Shown piece by piece: positions 1 to 4,798 of a stretch of 18,831 nt of DNA (position 1 is the first letter of the stretch; each line of letters starts with the position of its first letter). Location of the stretch: positions 1-18,831 of the forward strand of contig CABUZE010000002.1 in NCBI GenBank assembly GCA_902495955.1. Reading direction: 5' to 3'. A model generated the notes under the pieces. The model saw only the letters and a list, made by a program, of their open reading frames with translations. It was not told the origin of the DNA and searched no databases. This DNA comes from an uncultured Collinsella sp. (GTDB lineage: Bacteria > Actinomycetota > Coriobacteriia > Coriobacteriales > Coriobacteriaceae). The translations under genes and the position numbers were made by a program.

Positions 1-204
1 AAACATGGGGTGCTGGGCACGCTGAATGATGTGCTCCTGGACCGTGGGCACCGTGGCGAAATTCATATCGGCCACCCACATGGGAATGCGGTCGAAGCCC
101 TCGTCGGGTGCGTTCGGAGCCATACCGGGGATCTCGCCCCAGGAGTCAACGGCGATGGAGTCCATGCCGTGGCGGTCGATAAGCGAGCTAAAGTCGTATT
201 TCAT
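1..204 (-). CDS. PatB/MalY-type PLP-dependent C-S lyase/aminotransferase, N-terminal fragment
   Basis: Only the first 68 codons are in the window; the rest lies beyond position 1. The start MKYDFSSLIDRHG, followed by PGMAPNAP and IPMWVADMNF, is the hallmark N-terminus of the MalY/PatB branch of fold-type I PLP enzymes. Members are cystathionine beta-lyase-like and release homocysteine or H2S from sulfur amino acids; some are annotated simply as class I/II aminotransferases. WVADMNF is the most conserved N-terminal stretch. The ATG at 204-202 has a GGGAG ribosome site 6 nt upstream, which fixes the start. The PLP lysine and the rest of the fold are not visible, so the substrate cannot be judged. 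It lies 112 nt downstream of the trmO-like gene on the same strand; no terminator is evident between them. Confidence 0.85.
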   Translation of the reverse strand, partial: MKYDFSSLIDRHGMDSIAVDSWGEIPGMAPNAPDEGFDRIPMWVADMNFATVPTVQEHIIQRAQHPMF

Positions 205-316
205 ACTGAACTCCCGTGCGAAGTGGATTGTTTTGGTAGGCGTTATTGTCCACCAGCACGGGCGATTTTGGCATGGGGTTTGGCGCTTAATTTGACGGGT
301 GCGGACGAACGGCTGG

Positions 317-1054
317 TTAGTCTTGCGCGTCGTTGACGGCGACTACGGTTAGCTGGGTTTTATCGACCGTAAAAGATATGTCGAGCCCGGCAAAGGCCAG
401 GTGATAGACGCGGTTTGGCTCGTACTTGCTGCCTGCGCGGCGCGGGTCTTGGCGAAGGACCTCGACCAGACCGGGAAGCTTTGCGGGCGGGACCATGTCT
501 TGAAGAGCTTGCGGGAACTCAACATCGAGCTCTTGCCACGGAGCATCCTCAATCCAGCCGCCGGTCGCATCCGGGTGGCAGTCCGCAAACGGGACGTAGG
601 GCTTGATATCGTAGATGGGCGTGCCGTCACGCAGGTCGGCCCCCAGCACATGAATGATGGGGCCATCGTCGGTGAGCTCGACACGATCGAGCTTGACGCA
701 GGTAAGCCCAATGGGATTCGGGCGAAACGGACTGCGCGTGGCAAACACGCCCACGCGCTCGGCTCCACCCAGACGAGGCGGGCGCACGGTTTTCGACCAT
801 TTTGCGTTGGTGCCGGACCTGTCCTGCGACTTGGCATCGGCAGCTATGTCGTTTGCCGTGCCGCCGGGCGTTCCGTTTTCGAAGCGCCACAGCAGCCATA
901 GGTGAGAGAAGGGGTCCAGGCCCTCAACTGCTGCATTGGAGGCAAATTCCGGCTCAAAAACGATGTGCCCCTGCAGATGGGGCGCCAAAAAGCTGTTGCG
1001 CGGAATGCCGAACTTCTGCGGCAGGTCGGTATGTATGTGTGCGATAGGTTCCAT
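317..1054 (-). CDS. trmO: TrmO-like tRNA (t6A37)-N6-methyltransferase (TsaA/UPF0066 family)
   Basis: A 245-residue protein of the TsaA/TrmO family, whose characterised members use S-adenosylmethionine to N6-methylate t6A at position 37 of certain tRNAs. Family motifs are visible in order: FGIPRNS near residue 17, LDPFSHLWLLWRF, the central stretch with VGVFATRSPFRPNPIGL, then GADLRDGTPIYDIKPYVPFAD. Length is close to the E. coli protein (about 235). The frame stays open far upstream, but that part is antisense to the regulator gene and lacks family similarity. ATG codons at 1063 and 1054 are both possible and neither has a Shine-Dalgarno sequence. I prefer 1054 because a TACAAT box sits just upstream, as in leaderless transcripts. 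Divergent from the XRE-TipAS gene. Confidence 0.9.
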   Translation of the reverse strand: MEPIAHIHTDLPQKFGIPRNSFLAPHLQGHIVFEPEFASNAAVEGLDPFSHLWLLWRFENGTPGGTANDIAADAKSQDRSGTNAKWSKTVRPPRLGGAERVGVFATRSPFRPNPIGLTCVKLDRVELTDDGPIIHVLGADLRDGTPIYDIKPYVPFADCHPDATGGWIEDAPWQELDVEFPQALQDMVPPAKLPGLVEVLRQDPRRAGSKYEPNRVYHLAFAGLDISFTVDKTQLTVVAVNDAQD

Positions 1055-1061
1055 GCCGGTC

Positions 1062-1067
1062 ATTGTA
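1062..1067 (-). promoter_or_regulatory. Candidate -10 box for a leaderless trmO transcript
   Basis: On the minus strand TACAAT (5 of 6 to TATAAT) ends 7 nt before the A of the ATG at 1054. Transcription would then begin at or next to the start codon. No good -35 is visible, and no Shine-Dalgarno precedes either candidate ATG, which fits leaderless translation, common in actinobacteria. Inference only. Confidence 0.3.
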
Positions 1068-1121
1068 CGGCATGGAGGCGTGGGGCGTTGCGCGCAATTC
1101 TTCGCCGCGGTCTCCCGTCGT

Positions 1122-1136
1122 GCAACCAACGGTTGC
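1122..1136. promoter_or_regulatory. Operator-like dyad upstream of the XRE-TipAS regulator
   Basis: GCAACC-AAC-GGTTGC is a perfect 6-bp inverted repeat with a 3-bp spacer, abutting the upstream edge of the predicted -35 hexamer of the regulator gene and lying between two divergent genes. Position and symmetry fit an operator for a dimeric HTH protein, plausibly the XRE regulator itself. Binding is inferred. Confidence 0.4.
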
Positions 1137-1165
1137 TTGGAAGGGCGCCTGCCGCCGCGTATGCT
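1137..1165 (+). promoter_or_regulatory. Predicted promoter of the XRE-TipAS regulator
   Basis: TTGGAA (1137-1142), a 17-bp spacer and TATGCT (1160-1165), each matching 4 of 6 consensus positions. The expected start near 1172 leaves a leader of about 24 nt carrying the AGAAAGGAG ribosome site at 1182-1190. Confidence 0.45.
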
Positions 1166-1195
1166 TAAGCCATCAACCAGCAGAAAGGAGCCGTT

Positions 1196-2023
1196 ATGGC
1201 CTTTGCAGAAAAGCTCATTGCCATCCGTCGCGCCCATCACCTTACCCAAGAGCAGCTCGCCGCCAAGCTCTTCGTCACACGCCAAGCCGTCAGCCGTTGG
1301 GAGCGCGACGAGGTCACGCCGGGCATCGACATGATGAAGCTCATCGCCGCCGTAACCGGCGAGCCTCTGTCTCATCTGCTCGAGATGCCCGAGCACTATT
1401 GCCAGAGCTGCGGCATGATACTCACGCCCGATGACTGCGGCACCGATGCCACGGGCGCCACGACCGACCATTACTGCAAGTGGTGCTACGACCACGGTAA
1501 GTACACCTACGACACCACGATGGAGGCGATGATCGAGGATTGTGCCCCGCGGTTGGCGCAAAACACCGGCATGTCGCTCGACGAAGCCGTCTCGCTCATG
1601 GGCGCCGTCCTGCCGCAACTGGAGCGCTGGCGCACCGTGCAGGAAAACGAGGAGCGCTACGGCGCCGAAGCGCGGGCGCGCTATGGCGATGAGGCTATCG
1701 ATGCAGCAAACGAAGCGCTGCTGGACATGGACCCCGAGACATGGAACGACATGAAGGAACTTGAACGCGCTATTCTGGGCCAGCTCTCGATTGCCATGAG
1801 CGACGGCGATGCGGACGGAAGCGAGGCGCGCAAGCTTGTCGCGATGCATCGTCGCTGGATTGCTCTCAACTGGGGATGCGAGCCCCAGAACGAAGCGTAT
1901 CTGGGCCTCGCCCACGGCTATCTTGCCGACCAGCGCTTTGTTGACTACTACGACAAGCCCTGCGGCACCGGAGCCACGGCGTTTCTGGTACAGGCCATCG
2001 AGTCGTCGTTGACGCGCGCATAG
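1196..2023 (+). CDS. XRE-family regulator with zinc-ribbon and TipAS-like ligand-binding domain
   Basis: A 275-residue three-domain regulator. Residues 5-60 are an XRE/Cro helix-turn-helix (LTQEQLAAKL, RQAVSRWERDE). Residues about 67-115 match the 'putative zinc ribbon' family (Zn_ribbon_2): C69-x2-C72-GM, then YC94-x2-C97 and a TMEAMIEDC tail. Residues about 150-270 resemble the TipAS antibiotic-recognition domain: a WNDMKELERAI stretch and the diagnostic GLAHGYLADQRFVDYYDK followed by a TAFLVQAI end. In TipA, TipAS binds thiopeptides and is fused to a MerR-type HTH; here the reader is XRE and a zinc site is inserted, so the ligand is unknown. Start ATG at 1196 has a strong AGAAAGGAG 5 nt upstream. 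Glutaredoxin follows 51 nt downstream and may be co-transcribed. Confidence 0.88.
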   Translation: MAFAEKLIAIRRAHHLTQEQLAAKLFVTRQAVSRWERDEVTPGIDMMKLIAAVTGEPLSHLLEMPEHYCQSCGMILTPDDCGTDATGATTDHYCKWCYDHGKYTYDTTMEAMIEDCAPRLAQNTGMSLDEAVSLMGAVLPQLERWRTVQENEERYGAEARARYGDEAIDAANEALLDMDPETWNDMKELERAILGQLSIAMSDGDADGSEARKLVAMHRRWIALNWGCEPQNEAYLGLAHGYLADQRFVDYYDKPCGTGATAFLVQAIESSLTRA

Positions 2024-2074
2024 ACCGCGGCGGCTTTGGGTATTTCAATCAAAACTTCAACCGATTGGAGACCC

Positions 2075-2320
2075 ATGGCTACTGATCACGAGCTCGCGCT
2101 ATTCGTTATGACCGGCTGCCCGTATTGCTTAAAGGTCAAGCGTTTCCTTGCCGATAACGGCGCGACCATCCCCGAGCGCAATATCTCGACCGATTCCGAT
2201 GCCGAACAGACACTCATCGCCGTCGGCGGAAAGCGCCAGGTTCCCTGCTTGTTCATCGACGGCAAGCCGCTCTACGAATCGAGCGACATCATCGCATGGG
2301 TACAAAAGAACCTGCTCTAA
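2075..2320 (+). CDS. Glutaredoxin-like thiol oxidoreductase
   Basis: An 81-residue single-domain glutaredoxin fold. The active site is TGCPYC with cysteines 15 and 18, the classic dithiol glutaredoxin motif. The cis-proline loop is QVPCLFIDG, which carries an extra Cys after the Pro, and the C-terminal SSDIIAWV matches the usual glutathione-binding end. It would reduce disulfides in the cytoplasm; whether the donor is glutathione, another low-molecular-weight thiol or thioredoxin reductase is not visible. The ATG at 2075 has TTGGAG 4 nt upstream; the frame opens earlier at 2036 but without family sequence. It follows the XRE-TipAS gene by 51 nt and is followed by a hairpin with a T-tract, so a two-gene redox-stress unit is possible. 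Confidence 0.93.
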   Translation: MATDHELALFVMTGCPYCLKVKRFLADNGATIPERNISTDSDAEQTLIAVGGKRQVPCLFIDGKPLYESSDIIAWVQKNLL

Positions 2321-2356
2321 CACTCGCGTTGCGACCGGCTCGCCCCAACCTATACG

Positions 2357-2421
2357 ACCCAAACATGTACACCAGCATCCAAAGTCGACATTTTTCGACA
2401 TCTTTGGATGCTGGCGTACAG
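2357..2421 (+). repeat. 65-bp hairpin repeat A, copy 1
   Basis: Identical at 64 of 65 positions to the unit at 3434-3498, in direct orientation. The core is a 13-bp perfect inverted repeat, CCAGCATCCAAAG with CTTTGGATGCTGG, extended outward by TGTAC/GTACA. The loop contains TCGACAT twice. Both copies are followed by more degenerate similarity to palindrome B. It looks like a REP/terminator-type intergenic repeat of the host genome. Confidence 0.9.
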
Positions 2422-2426
2422 TTTTT
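2366..2426 (+). terminator. Predicted intrinsic terminator after glutaredoxin
   Basis: Stem TGTAC-A-CCAGCATCCAAAG (2366-2384) pairs with 2402-2420 and is followed directly by GTTTTTG. It lies 46 nt past the glutaredoxin stop. Stem plus five T residues fits a Rho-independent terminator formed by repeat A. Confidence 0.55.
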
Positions 2427-2549
2427 GCGGGTAGTCATGGACGCTCTTAACCGGCTAATTGTTTGAGGCGACCTTTGGATTATGGCTGTTTGACGCCTCT
2501 GGAAAGGATTTCCGAGAGGGCTGTGGTCAAAAAAGGGCAAATATGAGTA

Positions 2550-2570
2550 CTGCTACCTGTTTAGTAGCAG
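2550..2570. repeat. Small hairpin inside the 230-bp element
   Basis: CTGCTAC, a 7-nt loop and GTAGCAG form a perfect 7-bp stem starting within the left 30-bp end. Confidence 0.5.
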
Positions 2571-2649
2571 CGATTTTGATCACTTCAGGAACTATTCAAC
2601 GTTCCATACGTCCGTAGACGACGCTATTTCTCCTCATATGTTTAATAAA

Positions 2650-2689
2650 AGTAGCTCCTAATGGGAACAAATCTCATCAGGAGCTACTA
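2650..2689. terminator. Long stem-loop in the 230-bp element, possibly a bidirectional terminator
   Basis: AGTAGCTCCT pairs with AGGAGCTACT. The inner ATGGGA pairs with TCTCAT (one G-T wobble) around an ACAAA loop, giving a stem of about 17 positions with a single A/C mismatch. It is flanked by TTTAATAAA and ATTTATAG, so either strand has A/T-rich edges. Terminator function is inferred. Confidence 0.35.
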
Positions 2690-2803
2690 TTTATAGCAAA
2701 ATAAATGTAACTATAATGGCAACAGTACTCATATTTGCCCTTTTTTGACCACGACCCTCCAGAATAGCCGCTGAGGACGACACTAAATGACATAATCCGG
2801 CAC

Positions 2804-2850
2804 TTGGACGTTCTTATATGACTAGCCATTGAAGGACACCTAACGACTAC
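2804..2850. repeat. Degenerate copy of palindrome B
   Basis: GGACGTTCTTATATGACTAG followed by a decayed right arm closely matches the left half and centre of the intact palindrome at 3510-3565. The right arm no longer pairs well, so the copy appears decayed. Confidence 0.5.
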
Positions 2851-2972
2851 TCCCATTCGCGACACACTGTGTCGCGAATTAAGCTGGTCCCATTATCGAA
2901 GACCAGTGAGAGCTCCTGCCCAGAATCTCGATAGCTTAATAAAGCGCTCCCCTCCGGAAGTTCAATGAGCAT
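2847..2972 (-). pseudogene. Possible gene remnant or small ORF (41 codons)
   Basis: Minus-strand frame from ATG at 2972-2970 to TAG at 2849-2847 reads MLIELPEGSALLSY, then SGQELSLVFDNGTSLIRD and ends CREWE. The composition is protein-like (balanced hydrophobic/acidic pattern), unlike the neighbouring noise, and the frame is open a further 13 codons upstream to a TGA. No good ribosome site precedes the ATG. The sequence looks like the C-terminal piece of a larger soluble protein whose 5' part has been lost; I do not recognise the family. Its end overlaps a 25-bp palindrome and the decayed copy of palindrome B, consistent with repeat insertion or erosion. It could also be chance. Confidence 0.3.
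2855..2879. repeat. 25-bp near-seamless palindrome
   Basis: ATTCGCGACACA, a single C, then TGTGTCGCGAAT: 12-bp perfect arms around one base. The absence of a loop makes it more like a protein-binding dyad or recombination site than an RNA terminator. It lies within the 3' end of the 2847-2972 remnant. Confidence 0.6.
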
Positions 2973-3071
2973 CCAAATTCCAGGCTGAAAAGCAAAGGAG
3001 TATCGAAGCCGTCAATGCTCATTTCCTATCGAACACGCGGGTCAAAACAAGCTAATTAGCCTGATAAACTG

Positions 3072-3103
3072 TTTGTATTTTTGTCTACAAAACTGTATAC
3101 AAA
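3072..3103. promoter_or_regulatory. Promoter with nested operator dyads for the RHH gene
   Basis: TTGTAT (3073-3078), a 17-bp spacer and TATACA (3096-3101) form a promoter matching 4 of 6 positions at each hexamer. The same bases make nested inverted repeats: TTTGTAT/ATACAAA as the outer pair and TTTTGT-CT-ACAAAA in the spacer. Promoter and operator therefore coincide, as expected for an autorepressed ribbon-helix-helix antitoxin. The leader to the ATG is about 50 nt. Confidence 0.5.
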
Positions 3104-3155
3104 AAGAGTATCCGTTGGCCTGTGCTCGACATTATGCCGATCGATAGGAGGCGCT

Positions 3156-3422
3156 ATGGACGCAAAGCAACTCGAAAAGATGATGGGATTTGCCCCTGGA
3201 GAGTTGGAGAAAACCGCGGAAGCCTACGAAAAAGATGAGTGGCCGAAGGGTCGCACCATCAAGCTGGGAAGGCCGCCGATTTCTGACGAGCCAAGCGTTG
3301 TTTTATCCGCACGCGTGGGTGAATCGGTCCTTGAAGCCTTTGACGCAAAAGCAAAGCGCCATGGGCAAACACGCACGGAGCGACTCAGGGAGCTCATCAC
3401 GCTTGATGCAATGATTGCCTAG
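3156..3422 (+). CDS. Ribbon-helix-helix (CopG/MetJ-type) antitoxin-like DNA-binding protein
   Basis: An 88-residue protein. The N-terminal half (MDAKQLEKMMGFAPGELEKT, YEKDEWPKG) resembles the partner-binding arm of actinobacterial antitoxins. The C-terminal half has RHH character: a beta strand SVVLSARVGESVLEAF, then a helix DAKAKRHGQTRTERLRELI. The linker LGRPPISDEPS is typical of such antitoxins, which repress their own promoter and neutralise a toxin. No toxin-sized reading frame lies on either side, so it is an orphan antitoxin or a solitary regulator. The ATG at 3156 is chosen because AGGAG sits 5 nt upstream, although the frame opens at 3081. It lies between the two 65-bp repeats in an AT-richer patch, suggesting acquisition. 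Confidence 0.75.
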   Translation: MDAKQLEKMMGFAPGELEKTAEAYEKDEWPKGRTIKLGRPPISDEPSVVLSARVGESVLEAFDAKAKRHGQTRTERLRELITLDAMIA

Positions 3423-3433
3423 TTACCCACCAC

Positions 3434-3498
3434 ACCCAAACATGTACACCAGCATCCAAAGTCGACATTTTTCGACATCTTTGGATGCTGACGTACAG
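3434..3498 (+). repeat. 65-bp hairpin repeat A, copy 2
   Basis: Direct copy of 2357-2421 with one substitution (A for G next to the right arm of the stem). It begins 11 nt after the RHH stop codon and is followed immediately by palindrome B. Confidence 0.9.
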
Positions 3499-3503
3499 CT
3501 TTT
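3443..3503 (+). terminator. Predicted intrinsic terminator after the RHH gene
   Basis: The repeat A stem (3443-3461 pairing with 3479-3497) is followed by GCTTTTG, a short T-tract. It lies 20 nt past the RHH stop and would end that transcript before the convergent dus gene. Confidence 0.5.
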
Positions 3504-3509
3504 GCAACA

Positions 3510-3565
3510 TAGTCATTGGGGACGTTCTTAAATGACTAGTCGTTAAAGAACGTCCCCAATGACTA
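3510..3565. repeat. 56-bp palindrome B between convergent genes
   Basis: The arms 3510-3529 and 3546-3565 (TAGTCATTGGGGACGTTCTT and its complement) are exact. The interior continues almost fully paired to a GACTAGTC centre, so 28-bp arms have one mismatch and one G-T wobble. It abuts the end of the dus gene (stop at 3567). It probably acts as a terminator or REP-type site; a decayed relative lies at 2804-2850. Confidence 0.8.
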
Positions 3566-3566
3566 G

Positions 3567-4526
3567 CTAGCCGTGGAAGCGGGCTATGGGCGCAAGTGGC
3601 TGCTCGCGAAAGACGCGCTTGACGGCGGCGCGGTATTCGTCGACCTTTTTGGTCTTACGTACGAGCTTGTGAACGGTAGTGGGGTCGGCGAAAGCGCACT
3701 TGGCGTAGAACCACCACTCCTTCATACGAAAGACCGCGTTACCGCCAATCTCTTCTGCATAGGCCGCGAACAGCGTGTCGTGGAAACGCTGCAGTTCGGC
3801 TGCCGTGGCAGCAGGACCGCCGTTGACCATGCGAGCCAGAGCGGGGTTCGCGAGCAGGCCACGCCCCAACATCACATGGCGCGTGCCGGGATAGGCCTCC
3901 ACCAGCGCGCCCATATCCTCAAGATCAAAAATATCGCCGTTGTAGGCGACCGGGAACGGCGCACGTTCCAGCGTCTCGCCGTAAAACTCTTTGCGCGGCG
4001 AGCCCGCATAACGGTCCTTCTGCACGCGCGGATGCACGATCAGCTCTGCCAGCGGCATGTGGCAATACAGATCGAGCACGCGCTCGTATTCGTCGTCGCT
4101 CTCCAACCCCAGCCTGGTCTTGACCGATACCGGCAGCGGAGAGCGCTCACACACGTCACTCAAGAACACCTCAAGCTCGTCCAAGTTGCGCAAAAAGCCC
4201 GATCCTTTGCCCTTGGCAACAACCGTCCCCGAGGGGCAACCCAAGTTGAGATTGACCTCGCGATAGCCCATGTCGGCAAGCACTTGCGCCGCCCACACAA
4301 ACTCGTCCGCGTTCTTGGACATCAGCTGAGGCACTACGTTGAGCCCCTGGTTATTGGCAGGATCGATCTCCTTAAACGCCTTGCCGCCAAAGCGGTTTCC
4401 CACCCGCGGCGGCGGCAAAAACGGCGTGTAATAACAATCGAGCGCGCCAAAGCACTCCGCATGCACGCGACGGAACACATGCCCGGTAATCCCCTCCATG
4501 GGGGCCAACGATAGAATCATCAACAT
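3567..4526 (-). CDS. dus: tRNA-dihydrouridine synthase (Dus family)
   Basis: A 319-residue FMN enzyme that reduces specific uridines in tRNA to dihydrouridine using NADPH. Family landmarks in order: LAPMEGITGHVFR (flavin-binding N-terminus, residues 7-19), VNLNLGCPSGTVVAKGKGSGFL with catalytic Cys97, the conserved VKTRLG lysine (Lys136), IVHPRVQKDRYAG, VAYNGDIF and VMLGRGLLANP (phosphate loop), then a helical tRNA-binding C-terminal domain from about residue 240. The short HPR loop and overall length recall DusC/DusB-like proteins; subfamily is not decided. Two in-frame ATGs exist (4526 and 4520); GAGAG is 3 or 9 nt upstream respectively. The upstream mRNA appears to begin with the GTGACAAAGG hairpin. 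Confidence 0.95.
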   Translation of the reverse strand: MLMILSLAPMEGITGHVFRRVHAECFGALDCYYTPFLPPPRVGNRFGGKAFKEIDPANNQGLNVVPQLMSKNADEFVWAAQVLADMGYREVNLNLGCPSGTVVAKGKGSGFLRNLDELEVFLSDVCERSPLPVSVKTRLGLESDDEYERVLDLYCHMPLAELIVHPRVQKDRYAGSPRKEFYGETLERAPFPVAYNGDIFDLEDMGALVEAYPGTRHVMLGRGLLANPALARMVNGGPAATAAELQRFHDTLFAAYAEEIGGNAVFRMKEWWFYAKCAFADPTTVHKLVRKTKKVDEYRAAVKRVFREQPLAPIARFHG

Positions 4527-4546
4527 CTACTCTCAGATCAACGCAC

Positions 4547-4573
4547 GTGACAAAGGAATCGCCCCTTTGTCAC
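4547..4573. repeat. GTGACAAAGG hairpin repeat C, copy 1
   Basis: GTGACAAAGG, loop AATCGCC, CCTTTGTCAC: 10-bp perfect stem with no T-tract on either side. Nearly the same hairpin occurs at 6177-6202. Here it lies in the predicted 5' leader of dus. Confidence 0.75.
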
Positions 4574-4577
4574 ATGC

Positions 4578-4607
4578 ATTATGCCTTGTCCTTGAGGCGG
4601 CCCACAA
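4578..4607 (-). promoter_or_regulatory. Candidate promoter of dus
   Basis: On the minus strand TTGTGG (4607-4602), an 18-bp spacer and CATAAT (4583-4578). The -10 matches 5 of 6; the -35 is weak. The expected start near 4571 puts hairpin C at the very 5' end of the dus mRNA. Confidence 0.35.
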
Positions 4608-4692
4608 GGCGGAGGCGGTTACTTGACGCCAACCAGCCAACCAGTCGTCGCTGTGCAACGAAGGTGAATGGCGCCCACGATCAAGCGAGCAC

Positions 4693-4751
4693 CAACAGCA
4701 CGCTGTTGACCGCTATGTCTGAACAACAGACACCCTCCACTCATCTATACT
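4693..4751 (+). promoter_or_regulatory. Tandem dyads and -10 box upstream of the membrane-protein gene
   Basis: CAACAGC-AC-GCTGTTG (4693-4708) and TGTCTG-AACAA-CAGACA (4716-4732) are two perfect dyads sharing the CAACAG motif, followed by a TATACT box at 4746-4751. The second dyad occupies the place where a -35 would sit and no TTGACA-like hexamer is present, suggesting a regulated promoter. Which protein binds is unknown. Confidence 0.4.
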
Positions 4752-4798
4752 CAAGAGCGTGTGCGCATCGCCCAAAAACGATGAGAGTCGAGGCCCCC

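Larger units (their letters stand above)
2523..2752. mobile_element. 230-bp AT-rich element with perfect 30-bp inverted ends (MITE-like)
   Basis: The ends 2523-2552 and 2723-2752 are exact inverted repeats of 30 bp (GTGGTCAAAAAAGGGC...ATGAGTACTG). Similarity extends outward to 2516 and 2759 through GAGGG/CCCTC with two mismatched positions. The interior is AT-rich, codes for nothing convincing, and holds two further hairpins (2550-2570 and 2650-2689). Size, terminal symmetry and lack of coding fit a miniature inverted-repeat element or a large structured intergenic repeat. No target-site duplication was identified and no transposase is present in the window. Confidence 0.55.

Noticed and set aside
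1055..1915. Extension of the TrmO-like frame to a 532-residue protein
   Set aside because: The added part is antisense to the well-supported regulator gene, has no family similarity, and the protein is complete from 1054.
2321..3155. An insertion sequence with its own transposase
   Set aside because: Inverted ends and repeats are present but no transposase-like reading frame of adequate length exists on either strand.
3573..4514. 313-codon plus-strand frame over the dus gene
   Set aside because: Antisense to a gene with every Dus motif; the translated sequence is Arg/His-rich and unrelated to any family.
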